Assembly: GCF_002891295.1 (NCBI RefSeq) | Contig: NZ_LGUI01000010.1 | Location: forward strand, 1 to 64,000 | DNA from: Streptomyces eurocidicus | GTDB lineage: Bacteria > Actinomycetota > Actinomycetes > Streptomycetales > Streptomycetaceae | Reading direction: 5' to 3' | DNA: 64,000 nt | In this document: piece after piece, positions 17,025-24,954 of the stretch | How positions within the stretch are numbered: position 1 is the first letter of the stretch | How the letters are laid out: every line of letters starts with the position of its first letter | Made by a program: the position numbers and the translations under genes | The notes under the pieces: model-generated | The model's database searches: none | What the model was told of the DNA's origin: nothing | Seen by the model: only the letters and a program-made list of their open reading frames with translations

Positions 17025-17870
17025 GTGGGCGAGACGGGCAGGCCCGGCGCGGAGGACACCGGACAGGGCGCGCCGGAGGACCCGGGGGCGGATCCCTCGG
17101 GGTGCATACCGGCCGCGGGGGCGGACGAGCCGTCCCTGCGCCCACGCGGGCTGGTCGACCTGCGCGGACCGGCCGAGGTGCCAGCCGGTCTGTCGCTGTC
17201 CTATCCGGCGGGTGCCGTGGTCGTGGTCTCCGGCCTGCCCGGCAGCGGCAAGAGCACCCTGCTGCGCCGCTGGTCCGCGGCGGCGCCCGTCGTCGACCCG
17301 CGCGACGTCCACGTCGCCTGCGAGGCCGTGATGCCCGCCCGGCTGCCGTACGCGGTGTACCGGCCCTGGGCGCGGCTGGAGCACTTCCGGTGGCTGCGCT
17401 CGGCGGTGCGCGAGGGCGGGCCGTTCCTGGTGCACGACTGCGGGAGCCGGGCGTGGATGCGGCGCTGGCTGGCCCGTACCGCCGGGCGGCAGGGGCGGGA
17501 GCTGCACCTGGTACTGCTGGACGTCGGGGCCGCGGAGGCCCTCGCGGGCCAGCAGGCGCGGGGCCGGTGGGCGCGGGAACGGGTGTTCACCCGGCACCGG
17601 CGGGGCCTCGGCCGTCTGTTGCGCGCCCTGTCCGCGGAGGCCGCGAGCCCCGACCGGGCCGGGGCCGGGGCCCGGGTGGCCGCGGTTCCGGAGGCGGCCT
17701 CGGTGGTGCTGCTGGACCGTACCTCGCGTGCGCGGATGGCGGCGGTGGAGTTCGACGACCCGGCCGGCGGGCAGAGGGCGGCCATGGCGGGCGGCTTTTT
17801 CCCCACCCCGCCCCTTCCCGAATTGTCCTCAATCGCCGGACGGGCTGAAATCAGCCCGTCCGGCGATTGA
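17025..17870 (+). CDS. P-loop ATP-binding protein with element-encoded C-terminus
   Basis: 281 aa from a GTG. Walker A is GLPGSGKST at 70-78 (K76). Downstream are DVHVACEAVMPARLPY, PFLVHDCGSRAWMRRWL and LHLVLLDVGAAEAL, resembling small AAA/zeta-kinase-like ATPases; a Walker B candidate is LVLLDVG. Substrate and partners are unknown. About the last 27 residues (from GGFFPTPPLPELSS) and the stop codon are encoded inside repeat copy B, so the original C-terminus was probably different. The N-terminal 45 residues are acidic and low complexity. Confidence 0.65.
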   Translation: MGETGRPGAEDTGQGAPEDPGADPSGCIPAAGADEPSLRPRGLVDLRGPAEVPAGLSLSYPAGAVVVVSGLPGSGKSTLLRRWSAAAPVVDPRDVHVACEAVMPARLPYAVYRPWARLEHFRWLRSAVREGGPFLVHDCGSRAWMRRWLARTAGRQGRELHLVLLDVGAAEALAGQQARGRWARERVFTRHRRGLGRLLRALSAEAASPDRAGAGARVAAVPEAASVVLLDRTSRARMAAVEFDDPAGGQRAAMAGGFFPTPPLPELSSIAGRAEISPSGD

Positions 17871-17957
17871 GGACACCGCGCGGAGCGCGGAAAAGGGGGC
17901 CCGGGGGCGTCAGCCCCCGGTTACGGGAAGGGGCGGGGTGGGGAAAAAGCCGCCCGC
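17787..17957. repeat. Intergenic palindromic element, copy B (intact)
   Basis: Terminal inverted repeats of 34 bp are perfect (17787-17820 with 17924-17957). Inside lies a 50-nt palindrome (17825-17874) of two perfect 24-nt arms around AA. Between the palindrome and the right repeat is a GC-rich hairpin with GGGGGC/GCCCCC arms. The left part overlaps the 3' end of the P-loop gene. Confidence 0.9.
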
Positions 17958-17973
17958 GGCAGGGCGCCCCGCC

Positions 17974-18627
17974 TCAGCCGCTCCCCTCGGGCGGCCGGTT
18001 GTCCGGGGCGCCGCCGCCGTGCGACGGCAGATCGCCGCGCGGGGGCATGTCCATGGGGCGCCCCCGCACCGGCGGCAGGACGCGGTCCAGCTCCTCGTCG
18101 TCGGCGCGGTGGACGGACCGGGCGGCCTCCCGCAGGAGCGAGCGCTCCGCCTCCTCCGGCCGGGCGCTCACGGTGATCACATGGCCGCCGTCGGCGAGTT
18201 CGTACCGCTGCTCCCCGTCCCCCGTGCGGAACACCAGCTCGCCCTCGCGCTCGCAGGTCTCCCCGCCCCGGGCCGGGGTGCGCGGGCAGTCCTGCCGCGG
18301 CCCGCGCTCGGCGCGGACCGTGACGGGCCCGCCCTTGCCCCGGGAAGCGCCCTGGAAGACGTACGAGCCGGAGAAGCCGTCGTCCCCCGAGACGCCGACG
18401 GACTGCTGGGCGAGCACGAAACCCGGCACCTTGATCACATAGACCATGTCGGCCGAGGTGCCGATGGCCCGCGCCCGGGCCTCCAGCTGGGAGCGGTCGG
18501 CGCCCTTGCGCCGTTCGTCACCGGCCGACCGGGGCCGTGCCTCGCTCGTGTCCGTCCCGCAGGCCGTCAGGGACAGGGGGAGCAGCAGCGCTCCCATGGC
18601 CAGGGCGGCCGACAAGGGTCGATTCAT
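17974..18627 (-). CDS. Putative lipoprotein
   Basis: 217 aa from the ATG at 18627. The N-terminus MNRPLSAALAMGALLLPLSLTACG is a lipoprotein signal with lipobox LTAC, so the mature protein would be attached to the outer face of the membrane through Cys24. The body is charged (ERRKGADRSQLEARARAIG, SYVFQGASRGKGGPVTV, GELVFRTGDGEQRYELADGG) and ends in a Pro/Gly-rich tail. No family is recognised. It reads toward repeat copy B, which may serve as its terminator. Confidence 0.65.
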   Translation of the reverse strand: MNRPLSAALAMGALLLPLSLTACGTDTSEARPRSAGDERRKGADRSQLEARARAIGTSADMVYVIKVPGFVLAQQSVGVSGDDGFSGSYVFQGASRGKGGPVTVRAERGPRQDCPRTPARGGETCEREGELVFRTGDGEQRYELADGGHVITVSARPEEAERSLLREAARSVHRADDEELDRVLPPVRGRPMDMPPRGDLPSHGGGAPDNRPPEGSG

Positions 18628-18822
18628 GGGGACATTCTGCCGGTGCGCACGGTGCGGCCGGGGCGCCACTCCCGTCGTTCGGCCGTAAGGGCGCGGGCGG
18701 CCGGCCCGCGCGCCGGGCTCCGGGGGCCGAACGGGTGCCGTACGCGCCCCCGGTGTTTGCGCAGGGCCGGAAAGGGGACCCCGTCACGGTGCTGATGGGA
18801 CCCCAGTGAAAGGCGTGGCACC

Positions 18823-19413
18823 GTGGCAGCGCACCCCGCCCAGGACGGCCCTCCTCCCCCGGACTCCGGTCCCCCGCCGTCCCCCGCGTCCTCCTCCCCC
18901 ACCTCGTCGACCGTGACCCTCGAAGTCAACGGCACCTCCCACCGGCTGACGCTCGACCACCGCACGACCGTCCTCGACGCCCTGCGCGAGCACCTGGACC
19001 TGACGGGCACGAAGAAGGGCTGCGACCACGCCCAGTGCGGCGCGTGCACGGTGCTGGCCGACGGCAGGCGCGTGAACAGCTGTCTGCTGCCGGCGGTCGC
19101 CTACGACGGTGTGGAGATCACCACGGTGGAGGGGCTGGCCGGCGGCGGCGCGCCGCACCCGCTGCAACGGGCGTTCCTCGACCGCGACGGCCTCCAGTGC
19201 GGCTACTGCACGCCCGGGCAGCTCTGCTCGGCGGTGGGCGCGATCGCCGAGGCCGCCGAGGGCCACCCGTCCCACGTCACGCCCCTGTCGGCGCCGCCCG
19301 GCGCGCCCGTGCCCCTCTCCCCCGACGAGATCCGCGAGCGGATGAGCGGCAACCTGTGCCGGTGCGGCGCCTATGTGAACATCGTCGCCGCGATCGAGGA
19401 CGTGACGCGGTGA
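18823..19413 (+). CDS. Molybdenum hydroxylase 2Fe-2S subunit (YagT/PaoA-like)
   Basis: 196 aa from a GTG. After a Pro/Ser-rich N-terminus of about 30 residues comes the plant-ferredoxin-like cluster GCDHAQCGACTVLADG with a further Cys in NSCLLP, then the second cluster domain with LQCGYCTPGQLC and GNLCRCGAY. This two-cluster layout carries electrons between molybdopterin and FAD subunits of the xanthine dehydrogenase family. Unlike E. coli PaoA it has no obvious Tat signal, so the enzyme is probably cytoplasmic. It overlaps the FAD subunit gene by 4 nt. Confidence 0.9.
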   Translation: MAAHPAQDGPPPPDSGPPPSPASSSPTSSTVTLEVNGTSHRLTLDHRTTVLDALREHLDLTGTKKGCDHAQCGACTVLADGRRVNSCLLPAVAYDGVEITTVEGLAGGGAPHPLQRAFLDRDGLQCGYCTPGQLCSAVGAIAEAAEGHPSHVTPLSAPPGAPVPLSPDEIRERMSGNLCRCGAYVNIVAAIEDVTR

Positions 19414-20423
19414 AGGAGTTCGCCTACGCCCGCCCCGCCGACGTCGACGCGGCGATCGCCGCCCTGTCCGGCCGCCCCGACGGCGCGTTCCTCGGCGGCG
19501 GCACCAACCTCGTCGACCTGATGAAGCTGGGTGTCACGGCGCCCGCCCTGCTGGTCGACGTCAGCCGGCTGCCGCTGACGGCGATCGAGGAACGGCCGGA
19601 CGGCGGCCTGACGATCGGCGCGAACGTCCGCAACAGCGACCTGGCCGCCCACCCCGCCGTACGGACCCGCTACCCCGCCCTGTCGCAGGCCGTGCTGGCG
19701 GGCGCGTCCGGGCAGATCCGCAACGCCGCCACCACCGCCGGAAACCTTCTCCAGCGCACCCGCTGCCTCTACTTCCAGGACGTGGGCAAGCCGTGCAACA
19801 AGCGCCTCCCGGGCAGCGGCTGCCCCGCCCGGGACGGTGTGCACCGCGACCTGGCCGTGCTCGGCCACTCCCCGCACTGCGTGGCGACCCACCCTTCCGA
19901 CATGGCCGTCGCCCTCGCGGCCCTGGACGCCGTCGTCCACCTGCGCGGCCCGGACGGCGGACGGACGGTGCCGCTCACCGGCTTCCACCGGCTGCCCGGC
20001 GAGGAGCCGCACCGCGACACCGTCATCGGCCCCGCAGAGCTCGTCACCGCCGTCGAGCTGCCGCCCGCGCCGGCCGGCCCGTCGGCCTTCCGCAAGGCCC
20101 GCGACCGCGCCTCGTACGCCTTCGCGCTCGCCTCCGTCGCCGCCGCGCTGGAGGTGCGGGACGGGGTGGTCCGCGAAGCGCGCCTGGCCTTCGGCGGCCT
20201 GGCGCACAAGCCGTGGCGGGCCCGGGTGGCGGAGCGGGCGCTGCGCGGCGCCCCCGCCACCGAGGAGGAGTTCGCGCGGGCCGTCGGATCCGAGCTGGCC
20301 GCGGCCGAACCGCTGCGCGACAACGCGTTCAAGGTCCCGCTGGCCCACGCCCTCGCCGTACGGGTCCTCGCCCGGCTCGCCGGGCTCCCCGACCACGACG
20401 CGGCGACGGGAGCCGGCCGGTGA
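19410..20423 (+). CDS. Molybdenum hydroxylase FAD subunit (YagS/PaoB-like)
   Basis: 337 aa from a GTG in a GTGA overlap. The FAD-binding motif is FLGGGTNLVDLMKLGV (about residues 29-44) with GASGQIRNAATTAGNLLQRTRC and a C-terminal CO-dehydrogenase flavoprotein domain. The insertion RCLYFQDVGKPCNKRLPGSGC has the three or four Cys that bind an extra 4Fe-4S cluster in PaoB, which ordinary xanthine dehydrogenases lack. This places the enzyme in the aldehyde-oxidising PaoABC group rather than the purine group. Confidence 0.9.
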   Translation: MKEFAYARPADVDAAIAALSGRPDGAFLGGGTNLVDLMKLGVTAPALLVDVSRLPLTAIEERPDGGLTIGANVRNSDLAAHPAVRTRYPALSQAVLAGASGQIRNAATTAGNLLQRTRCLYFQDVGKPCNKRLPGSGCPARDGVHRDLAVLGHSPHCVATHPSDMAVALAALDAVVHLRGPDGGRTVPLTGFHRLPGEEPHRDTVIGPAELVTAVELPPAPAGPSAFRKARDRASYAFALASVAAALEVRDGVVREARLAFGGLAHKPWRARVAERALRGAPATEEEFARAVGSELAAAEPLRDNAFKVPLAHALAVRVLARLAGLPDHDAATGAGR

Positions 20424-22606
20424 ACCCCGCCGGAACCACCGGGCCCCTGAGCGCCGCGGACGACGGCGGCGGCGCCCCCGTCCGCCTGGAGGGCCTGCTG
20501 AAGGTCACCGGCGCCGCCCGGTACGCCGCCGAGCACACCCCGCCCGGCACCGCCTACGCCTGGCCCGTCCCGGCCGGCGTCGCCCGGGGCCGGGTCGTCG
20601 CGGTCGACACGGGCCGGGCGATGGCCGAGCCCGGGGCGCTCGCCGTGCTCACCCACGAGAACGCGCCGCGCCTGAAGGAGACCGGCGACGCCACCCTCCT
20701 CGTCCTCCAGGACGACCGGGTGCCGCACCGCGGCTGGTACGTCGCCCTGGCGGTCGCCCGCACCCCGGAGGCCGCCCGGGCGATGGCCGGGGCGGTGGTG
20801 GTCTCCTACGAACCCGAGGGCCACGACACCGTCCTGACCCCGGACCACCCCGGGCTGTACGTCCCCGACAAGGTCAACGCGGGCTTCCCGGGCAGCCGCG
20901 AGCGCGGCGACTTCGACGCGGCGTACGCGGGCGCCGCCGTGCGCGTCGACGCCACGTACACCCTGACGGGGCTGCACAACCACCCCATGGAGCCGCACGC
21001 CACGACCGCCCGCTGGGAGGACGGGCGGCTGTTCGCCCATGACTCCAGCCAGGGCGCCACGCTCGTGCGGGAGACGCTGGCCGGGCTGTTCGGCATGGAC
21101 AAGCGGCTGATCACGGTCGTCTCCGAGCACGTGGGCGGCGGGTTCGGCTGCAAGGGCACCCCGCGCCCGCAGGTGGTCCTGGCGGCGATGGCCGCCCGGC
21201 ACACCGGGCTGCCCGTCAAGCTCGCGCTGCCCCGCGCGCAGCTCGCGGCCGTCGCCGGCCACCGGCCGCCGATGTTCCAGCGGGTCCGGCTCGGCGCCGG
21301 CGGGGACGGGGTGATCAGCGCGCTCGCGCACGAGGTCGTCACCCAGACCTCCACCGTCCGGGAGTTCGTGGAGCAGGCCGCCGTCCCCTCGCGCGTCATG
21401 TACACCTCGCCGCACAGCCGCACCGTCCACCGGGCCGTCGCGCTCGACGTGCCCAGCCCGTCGTGGATGCGGGCGCCGGGCGAGGCGTCGGGGATGTACG
21501 CGCTGGAGTGCGCGATGGACGAACTGGCCGGCGCCGCCGGGCTGGACCCCGTCGAGCTGCGGATCCGCAACGACACCGCGACCGAGCCGGACAGCGGGAA
21601 GCCTTACAGCAGCCGGCACCTCGTGGAGTGCCTGCGCGAGGGCGCGCGGCGCTTCGGCTGGGCCGCCCGGGACCCGCGGCCCCGGTCCCGGGCCGAGGGC
21701 CGGCTGCTCCTCGGCACCGGGGTGGCCTCCGCCAACTACCCGGTCTACCTCGCGCCCTCGCGGGCGCAGGCGCGAGCGGAGCGGGCGGCGGACGGGGTCC
21801 GCTTCCTGGTGCGGACGGACGCCACGGACATCGGTACGGGCGCCCGTACCGTCCTCGCGCAGATCGCGGCGGAGGCGCTCGGCGTGCCCCTGGAGCGGAT
21901 CGGCGTCGAGATCGGGAACACCGGGCTCCCGGCCGCGCCGGTCGCCGGCGGCTCCGCCGGCACCGCGTCGTGGGGATGGGCCGTGCACAAGGCGTGCCGC
22001 GCGCTCGGCGGGCTGCTCGCCGAGCACGGCGGCACGGTGCCGCCGGAGGGCCTGGCCACCACCGCCGACACCGCGGACGACGTCCCGGCGGAGTCGCGCC
22101 ACGTACAGGCGGCGTTCGGCGCGCACTTCGCGGAGGTGGCGGTCGACGCCGACACCGGGGAGGCCCGGGTGCGCCGGCTGCTGGGCGTGTACGCGGCGGG
22201 CCGGATCCTCAACGCCCGGACCGCGCGCAGTCAGTTCATCGGCGGGATGATGATGGGCCTGGGCATGGCGCTGCTGGAGGGCAGCACCATGGACCCCCGG
22301 TTCGGCGACTTCGCCGAGCGCGACCTCGCCTCGTACCACGTGCCGGCCTGCGCGGACGTCCGGGACGTCGAGGCCCACTGGATCGCGGAGGAGGACCCGC
22401 ACCTGAACCCGGTGGGCGGCAAGGGCATCGGGGAGATCGGCATCGTCGGGACGGCCGCGGCGATCGCCAACGCGGTGCACCACGCGACGGGCGTCCGCGT
22501 CCGTGACCTGCCGATCACCCCGGACAAGCTGCTCGGCACGGCGGGCGGCCCCGGCCGGTGGTCCGGCGCGGCTTCCGGGTCCACCGCGCACGACCTCCCG
22601 ACATAG
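20420..22606 (+). CDS. Molybdopterin-binding catalytic subunit (YagR/PaoC-like)
   Basis: 728 aa from a GTG, again with a GTGA overlap. Two aldehyde oxidase/xanthine dehydrogenase domains are visible: an N-terminal a/b hammerhead (RLEGLLKVTGAARYAAEH) and the large MoCo-binding part (HVGGGFGCKG, MRAPGEASGMYALE, GGSAGTASWGW). Near the end KGIGEIGIVGTAAAIANAV contains the catalytic Glu. The three genes form one operon encoding an aldehyde- or N-heterocycle-hydroxylating enzyme. No XdhC- or MocA-type maturation gene is in the window. Confidence 0.9.
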   Translation: MNPAGTTGPLSAADDGGGAPVRLEGLLKVTGAARYAAEHTPPGTAYAWPVPAGVARGRVVAVDTGRAMAEPGALAVLTHENAPRLKETGDATLLVLQDDRVPHRGWYVALAVARTPEAARAMAGAVVVSYEPEGHDTVLTPDHPGLYVPDKVNAGFPGSRERGDFDAAYAGAAVRVDATYTLTGLHNHPMEPHATTARWEDGRLFAHDSSQGATLVRETLAGLFGMDKRLITVVSEHVGGGFGCKGTPRPQVVLAAMAARHTGLPVKLALPRAQLAAVAGHRPPMFQRVRLGAGGDGVISALAHEVVTQTSTVREFVEQAAVPSRVMYTSPHSRTVHRAVALDVPSPSWMRAPGEASGMYALECAMDELAGAAGLDPVELRIRNDTATEPDSGKPYSSRHLVECLREGARRFGWAARDPRPRSRAEGRLLLGTGVASANYPVYLAPSRAQARAERAADGVRFLVRTDATDIGTGARTVLAQIAAEALGVPLERIGVEIGNTGLPAAPVAGGSAGTASWGWAVHKACRALGGLLAEHGGTVPPEGLATTADTADDVPAESRHVQAAFGAHFAEVAVDADTGEARVRRLLGVYAAGRILNARTARSQFIGGMMMGLGMALLEGSTMDPRFGDFAERDLASYHVPACADVRDVEAHWIAEEDPHLNPVGGKGIGEIGIVGTAAAIANAVHHATGVRVRDLPITPDKLLGTAGGPGRWSGAASGSTAHDLPT

Positions 22607-22664
22607 CTGGAAATATGCTTGTAACACTCACTGGGTAAGGTCCCGCCGCCAGGAGGGATCAACC

Positions 22665-23186
22665 ATGCGAGACAGCGGTGCGGGGATACGGATCCGCCCG
22701 GCGACGTCCGGCCATCTCGGCCGGCTCACCGAGATCTACAACCACTACGTGACGCACACCCCGATCACGTTCGACATCGAGCCCGTCTCCGTCGAGGAGC
22801 GCGCCGACTGGCTGACGGCCCACCCCGACCGGGGCCGGCACCGGCTCCTGGTCGCGGAGGACACGGCCGCGGACACGGTGCTCGGCTACGCCTCCAGCAG
22901 CTCCCTGCGCCCGAAGCGGGCCTACGAGACCTCGGTGGAGACCAGTGTCTATCTGGCGCCCGGGCACACCGGGCGCGGGGTCGGCGGCCTGCTCTACGAG
23001 GCCCTGTTCGCGGCCCTCGCGGACGAGGACGTGCACCGGGCCTACGCGGTGGTGACCCAGCCGAACGAGGCGTCGATGCGGCTGCACGCCCGGTTCGGGT
23101 TCGCGGCGGCGGGGGTGCACCGGGAGGTGGGCCGGAAGTTCGGGCGGTTCTGGGACGTGGCGTGGCTGGAGAAGCCGCTGCGGTAG
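22665..23186 (+). CDS. Phosphinothricin-type N-acetyltransferase (PAT/GNAT)
   Basis: 173 aa, typical of PAT/Bar-like enzymes. The ATG at 22665 has AGGAGG at 22651-22656. Characteristic segments are IRPATSGHLGRLTEIYNHYV, TPITFDIEPVSVEERADW, YASSSSLRPKRAYETSVETSVYL, PGHTGRGVGGLLYEALF (acetyl-CoA loop) and PNEASMRLHARFGF. Members acetylate phosphinothricin, methionine sulfoximine or related amines. A ubiquitous housekeeping or self-protection role is likely, since no bialaphos genes are nearby. Confidence 0.85.
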   Translation: MRDSGAGIRIRPATSGHLGRLTEIYNHYVTHTPITFDIEPVSVEERADWLTAHPDRGRHRLLVAEDTAADTVLGYASSSSLRPKRAYETSVETSVYLAPGHTGRGVGGLLYEALFAALADEDVHRAYAVVTQPNEASMRLHARFGFAAAGVHREVGRKFGRFWDVAWLEKPLR

Positions 23187-23200
23187 CCGTGCCGCACGCG

Positions 23201-23227
23201 CCCGGCGACCCCGCCGGGGGCGCCGGG
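23201..23227. terminator. Hairpin between convergent genes
   Basis: Outer stem 23201-23207 with 23221-23227 and an inner CCCC/GGGG stem lie 14 nt past one stop and 28 nt before the other, suitable for either strand. Confidence 0.5.
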
Positions 23228-23255
23228 AGACGCGGGAGCCGGCGCGGATCCGGGC

Positions 23256-24416
23256 CTAGCCGAGCGCCTTCGCCATCCGGCGCACCCCCTCCGTGAGGAT
23301 CTCCGGTGACGTGCCGAAGTTCAGGCGCGCGTGCCCCGCCCCGCCCGAGCCGAAGGGCAGGCCGCCGGTCAGCGCGACCCGGCCCCGCTCCAGGAACACC
23401 GCGGCCGGGTCGTCGCCGAGGCCCAGCGCCCGGCAGTCCAGCCACGCCAGGCACGTCGCCGCCGGCGGTGCGTACCGCACCCCGGGGAGGTATCGCGCCA
23501 GCAGGTCGGCGAGCAGCCGGCGGTTCTCGTCCAGGCCGCGCAGCACCCCGTCCAGCCAGTCGCCGCCGTGCCGCAGGGCCGCCGCGTGACCGATGACGCC
23601 CAGGTGGCTCGGGCCGTGGCTCACCACGTAAGGGATCCGCGCCAGCTCCGCCGCGGCCTCCGGGCCGGCGATCGCCAACGCGGCCTTCGCGCCCGCGAGA
23701 TGCCAGCCCTTGGAGGCGGACATCACCGAGAACGCGCTACCGGTCCCGGGCACCGACAGATACGGCACGAACTCCGCGCCCGGCAGCACCAGCGGCGCGT
23801 GGATCTCGTCCACCACGACCCGCACGCCGTGGGCGTCCGCCAACCCGGCCGCCGCGGCCAGTTCCTGGGCCGTGTGGACGGTGCCGGTGGGGTTGTGCGG
23901 ACTGCAGAGCAGATACGCGGCCCGCCGCCCGCCGGCCGCGGCCCGCCCGAAGGCCGCCTCCAGCGCGGGCAGGTCGAGGCGGTGACCGTCGCCCAGCGGA
24001 GCCTCCGTCACCCGTCGGTCCATATGTTCCATGAATCCGTAGAACGGTGGATACACAGGGGAGTTCACGACGACGGTGTCCCCCGGACCGGTGATCAGAC
24101 GCAGGACTTCCACGACGCCCTGCATCACGTCCGGCACGATCGCGGTATGCGCCGCCACCACACCGTCCCAGTTCCACCGCTTCCGGGCGAACTCGTCGAG
24201 CGCCTGCGCGTACGCCGTCCCGGAGGCATACCCGGTGTCGCCCCGCGCGACCGCCTCCGTGAGAGCGCGCGCCACCGGTTCGGCGAGCGGCGCGTCCATC
24301 TCGGCAACCCACAGCGGCAGCACGTCCGGCGGATGGGTGCGCCACTTCGCGCTCGTCCGCAGCCGCAGCTCGTCCAGGGAGAGCCGGCGCAGCGGTTCGG
24401 TCATGTCAACAGGCAT
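23256..24416 (-). CDS. PLP-dependent C-S lyase / aminotransferase (MalY/PatB type)
   Basis: 386 aa. The N-terminus has the diagnostic RTSAKWRTHPPDVLPLWVAEMD. CSPHNPTGTVH and VVVDEIHAPLVLPG are aminotransferase fold-type-I motifs, and the PLP Lys is in SASKGWHLAG. Members cleave cystathionine or cysteine S-conjugates, or act as transaminases. ATG 24416, ATG 24404 and ATG 24425 are in frame without a clear ribosome site; 24416 is chosen. The divergent cupin gene starts 133 nt away and the two may share regulation. Confidence 0.85.
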   Translation of the reverse strand: MPVDMTEPLRRLSLDELRLRTSAKWRTHPPDVLPLWVAEMDAPLAEPVARALTEAVARGDTGYASGTAYAQALDEFARKRWNWDGVVAAHTAIVPDVMQGVVEVLRLITGPGDTVVVNSPVYPPFYGFMEHMDRRVTEAPLGDGHRLDLPALEAAFGRAAAGGRRAAYLLCSPHNPTGTVHTAQELAAAAGLADAHGVRVVVDEIHAPLVLPGAEFVPYLSVPGTGSAFSVMSASKGWHLAGAKAALAIAGPEAAAELARIPYVVSHGPSHLGVIGHAAALRHGGDWLDGVLRGLDENRRLLADLLARYLPGVRYAPPAATCLAWLDCRALGLGDDPAAVFLERGRVALTGGLPFGSGGAGHARLNFGTSPEILTEGVRRMAKALG

Positions 24417-24549
24417 AGGAACCATTGTGCTCGCCGGCGTCAACCGCAGAGGGGACCGCTCGGAGCATCCTCCGTGGGTCCCGTACCCAGAAGCCTGGAG
24501 TGAGCCCGGCGAACCCGGGCAGCACACCGGAACGAGAGGGAAACTCATC

Positions 24550-24954
24550 GTGTTCAGGGAGCAGCCGGTCAGCGAGACCATGGCCGAAGGCGGGATCGTC
24601 CTTCCCTTGCCTCCCGGAATGACCGACGCCGCGCATGTGGTGGTCCACCGGACCACGATGCCGCCCGGCGCACGGACCGGATGGCACTACCACCCCGGCA
24701 CCCTCGTCGGTGTCGTCACCGGCGGCACGCTCACCCACTACTGGGCGGACGGCCACATCAGCCGGCACCCCGCGGGAACGAGCTTCATCACCGGCGGGCC
24801 CGGCCACATACACGATGGCCGCAACGAAGGGGACGACCCCCTGGTCATGCTGCTCACGTACATCAACTCCGCGGACGCGCGCCTGGCGGTGGACGTCCAG
24901 CCGCTGTTCCCCGACCCTCTGTTCCCCGATCCGGTCGTGCGCGTCGGCCGGTGA
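24550..24954 (+). CDS. Cupin-domain protein
   Basis: 134 aa from a GTG preceded by GAGAGGG. The cupin motifs are GARTGWHYHPGTLVGVVTGG (G-X5-HXH-like, with HYH) and PAGTSFITGGPGHIHDGRN (second motif with HIH). These His residues would bind a divalent metal in a small beta barrel. The family includes ligand sensors and small dioxygenases, so a catalytic role is not certain. It is divergent from the C-S lyase and convergent with the GH65 gene, ending 1 nt from that gene's stop. Confidence 0.8.
   Translation: MFREQPVSETMAEGGIVLPLPPGMTDAAHVVVHRTTMPPGARTGWHYHPGTLVGVVTGGTLTHYWADGHISRHPAGTSFITGGPGHIHDGRNEGDDPLVMLLTYINSADARLAVDVQPLFPDPLFPDPVVRVGR

Noticed and set aside
14676..17597. Very long open frame on the minus strand opposite several genes
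   Set aside because: At this GC content antisense frames stay open by chance. Its translation is Arg/Pro/Gly-rich with no family signature, while the plus strand has clear HAD, propeller and P-loop genes.
19769..22627. Long minus-strand frame opposite the molybdenum hydroxylase genes
   Set aside because: Shadow of the three overlapping plus-strand subunit genes; no recognisable domain.
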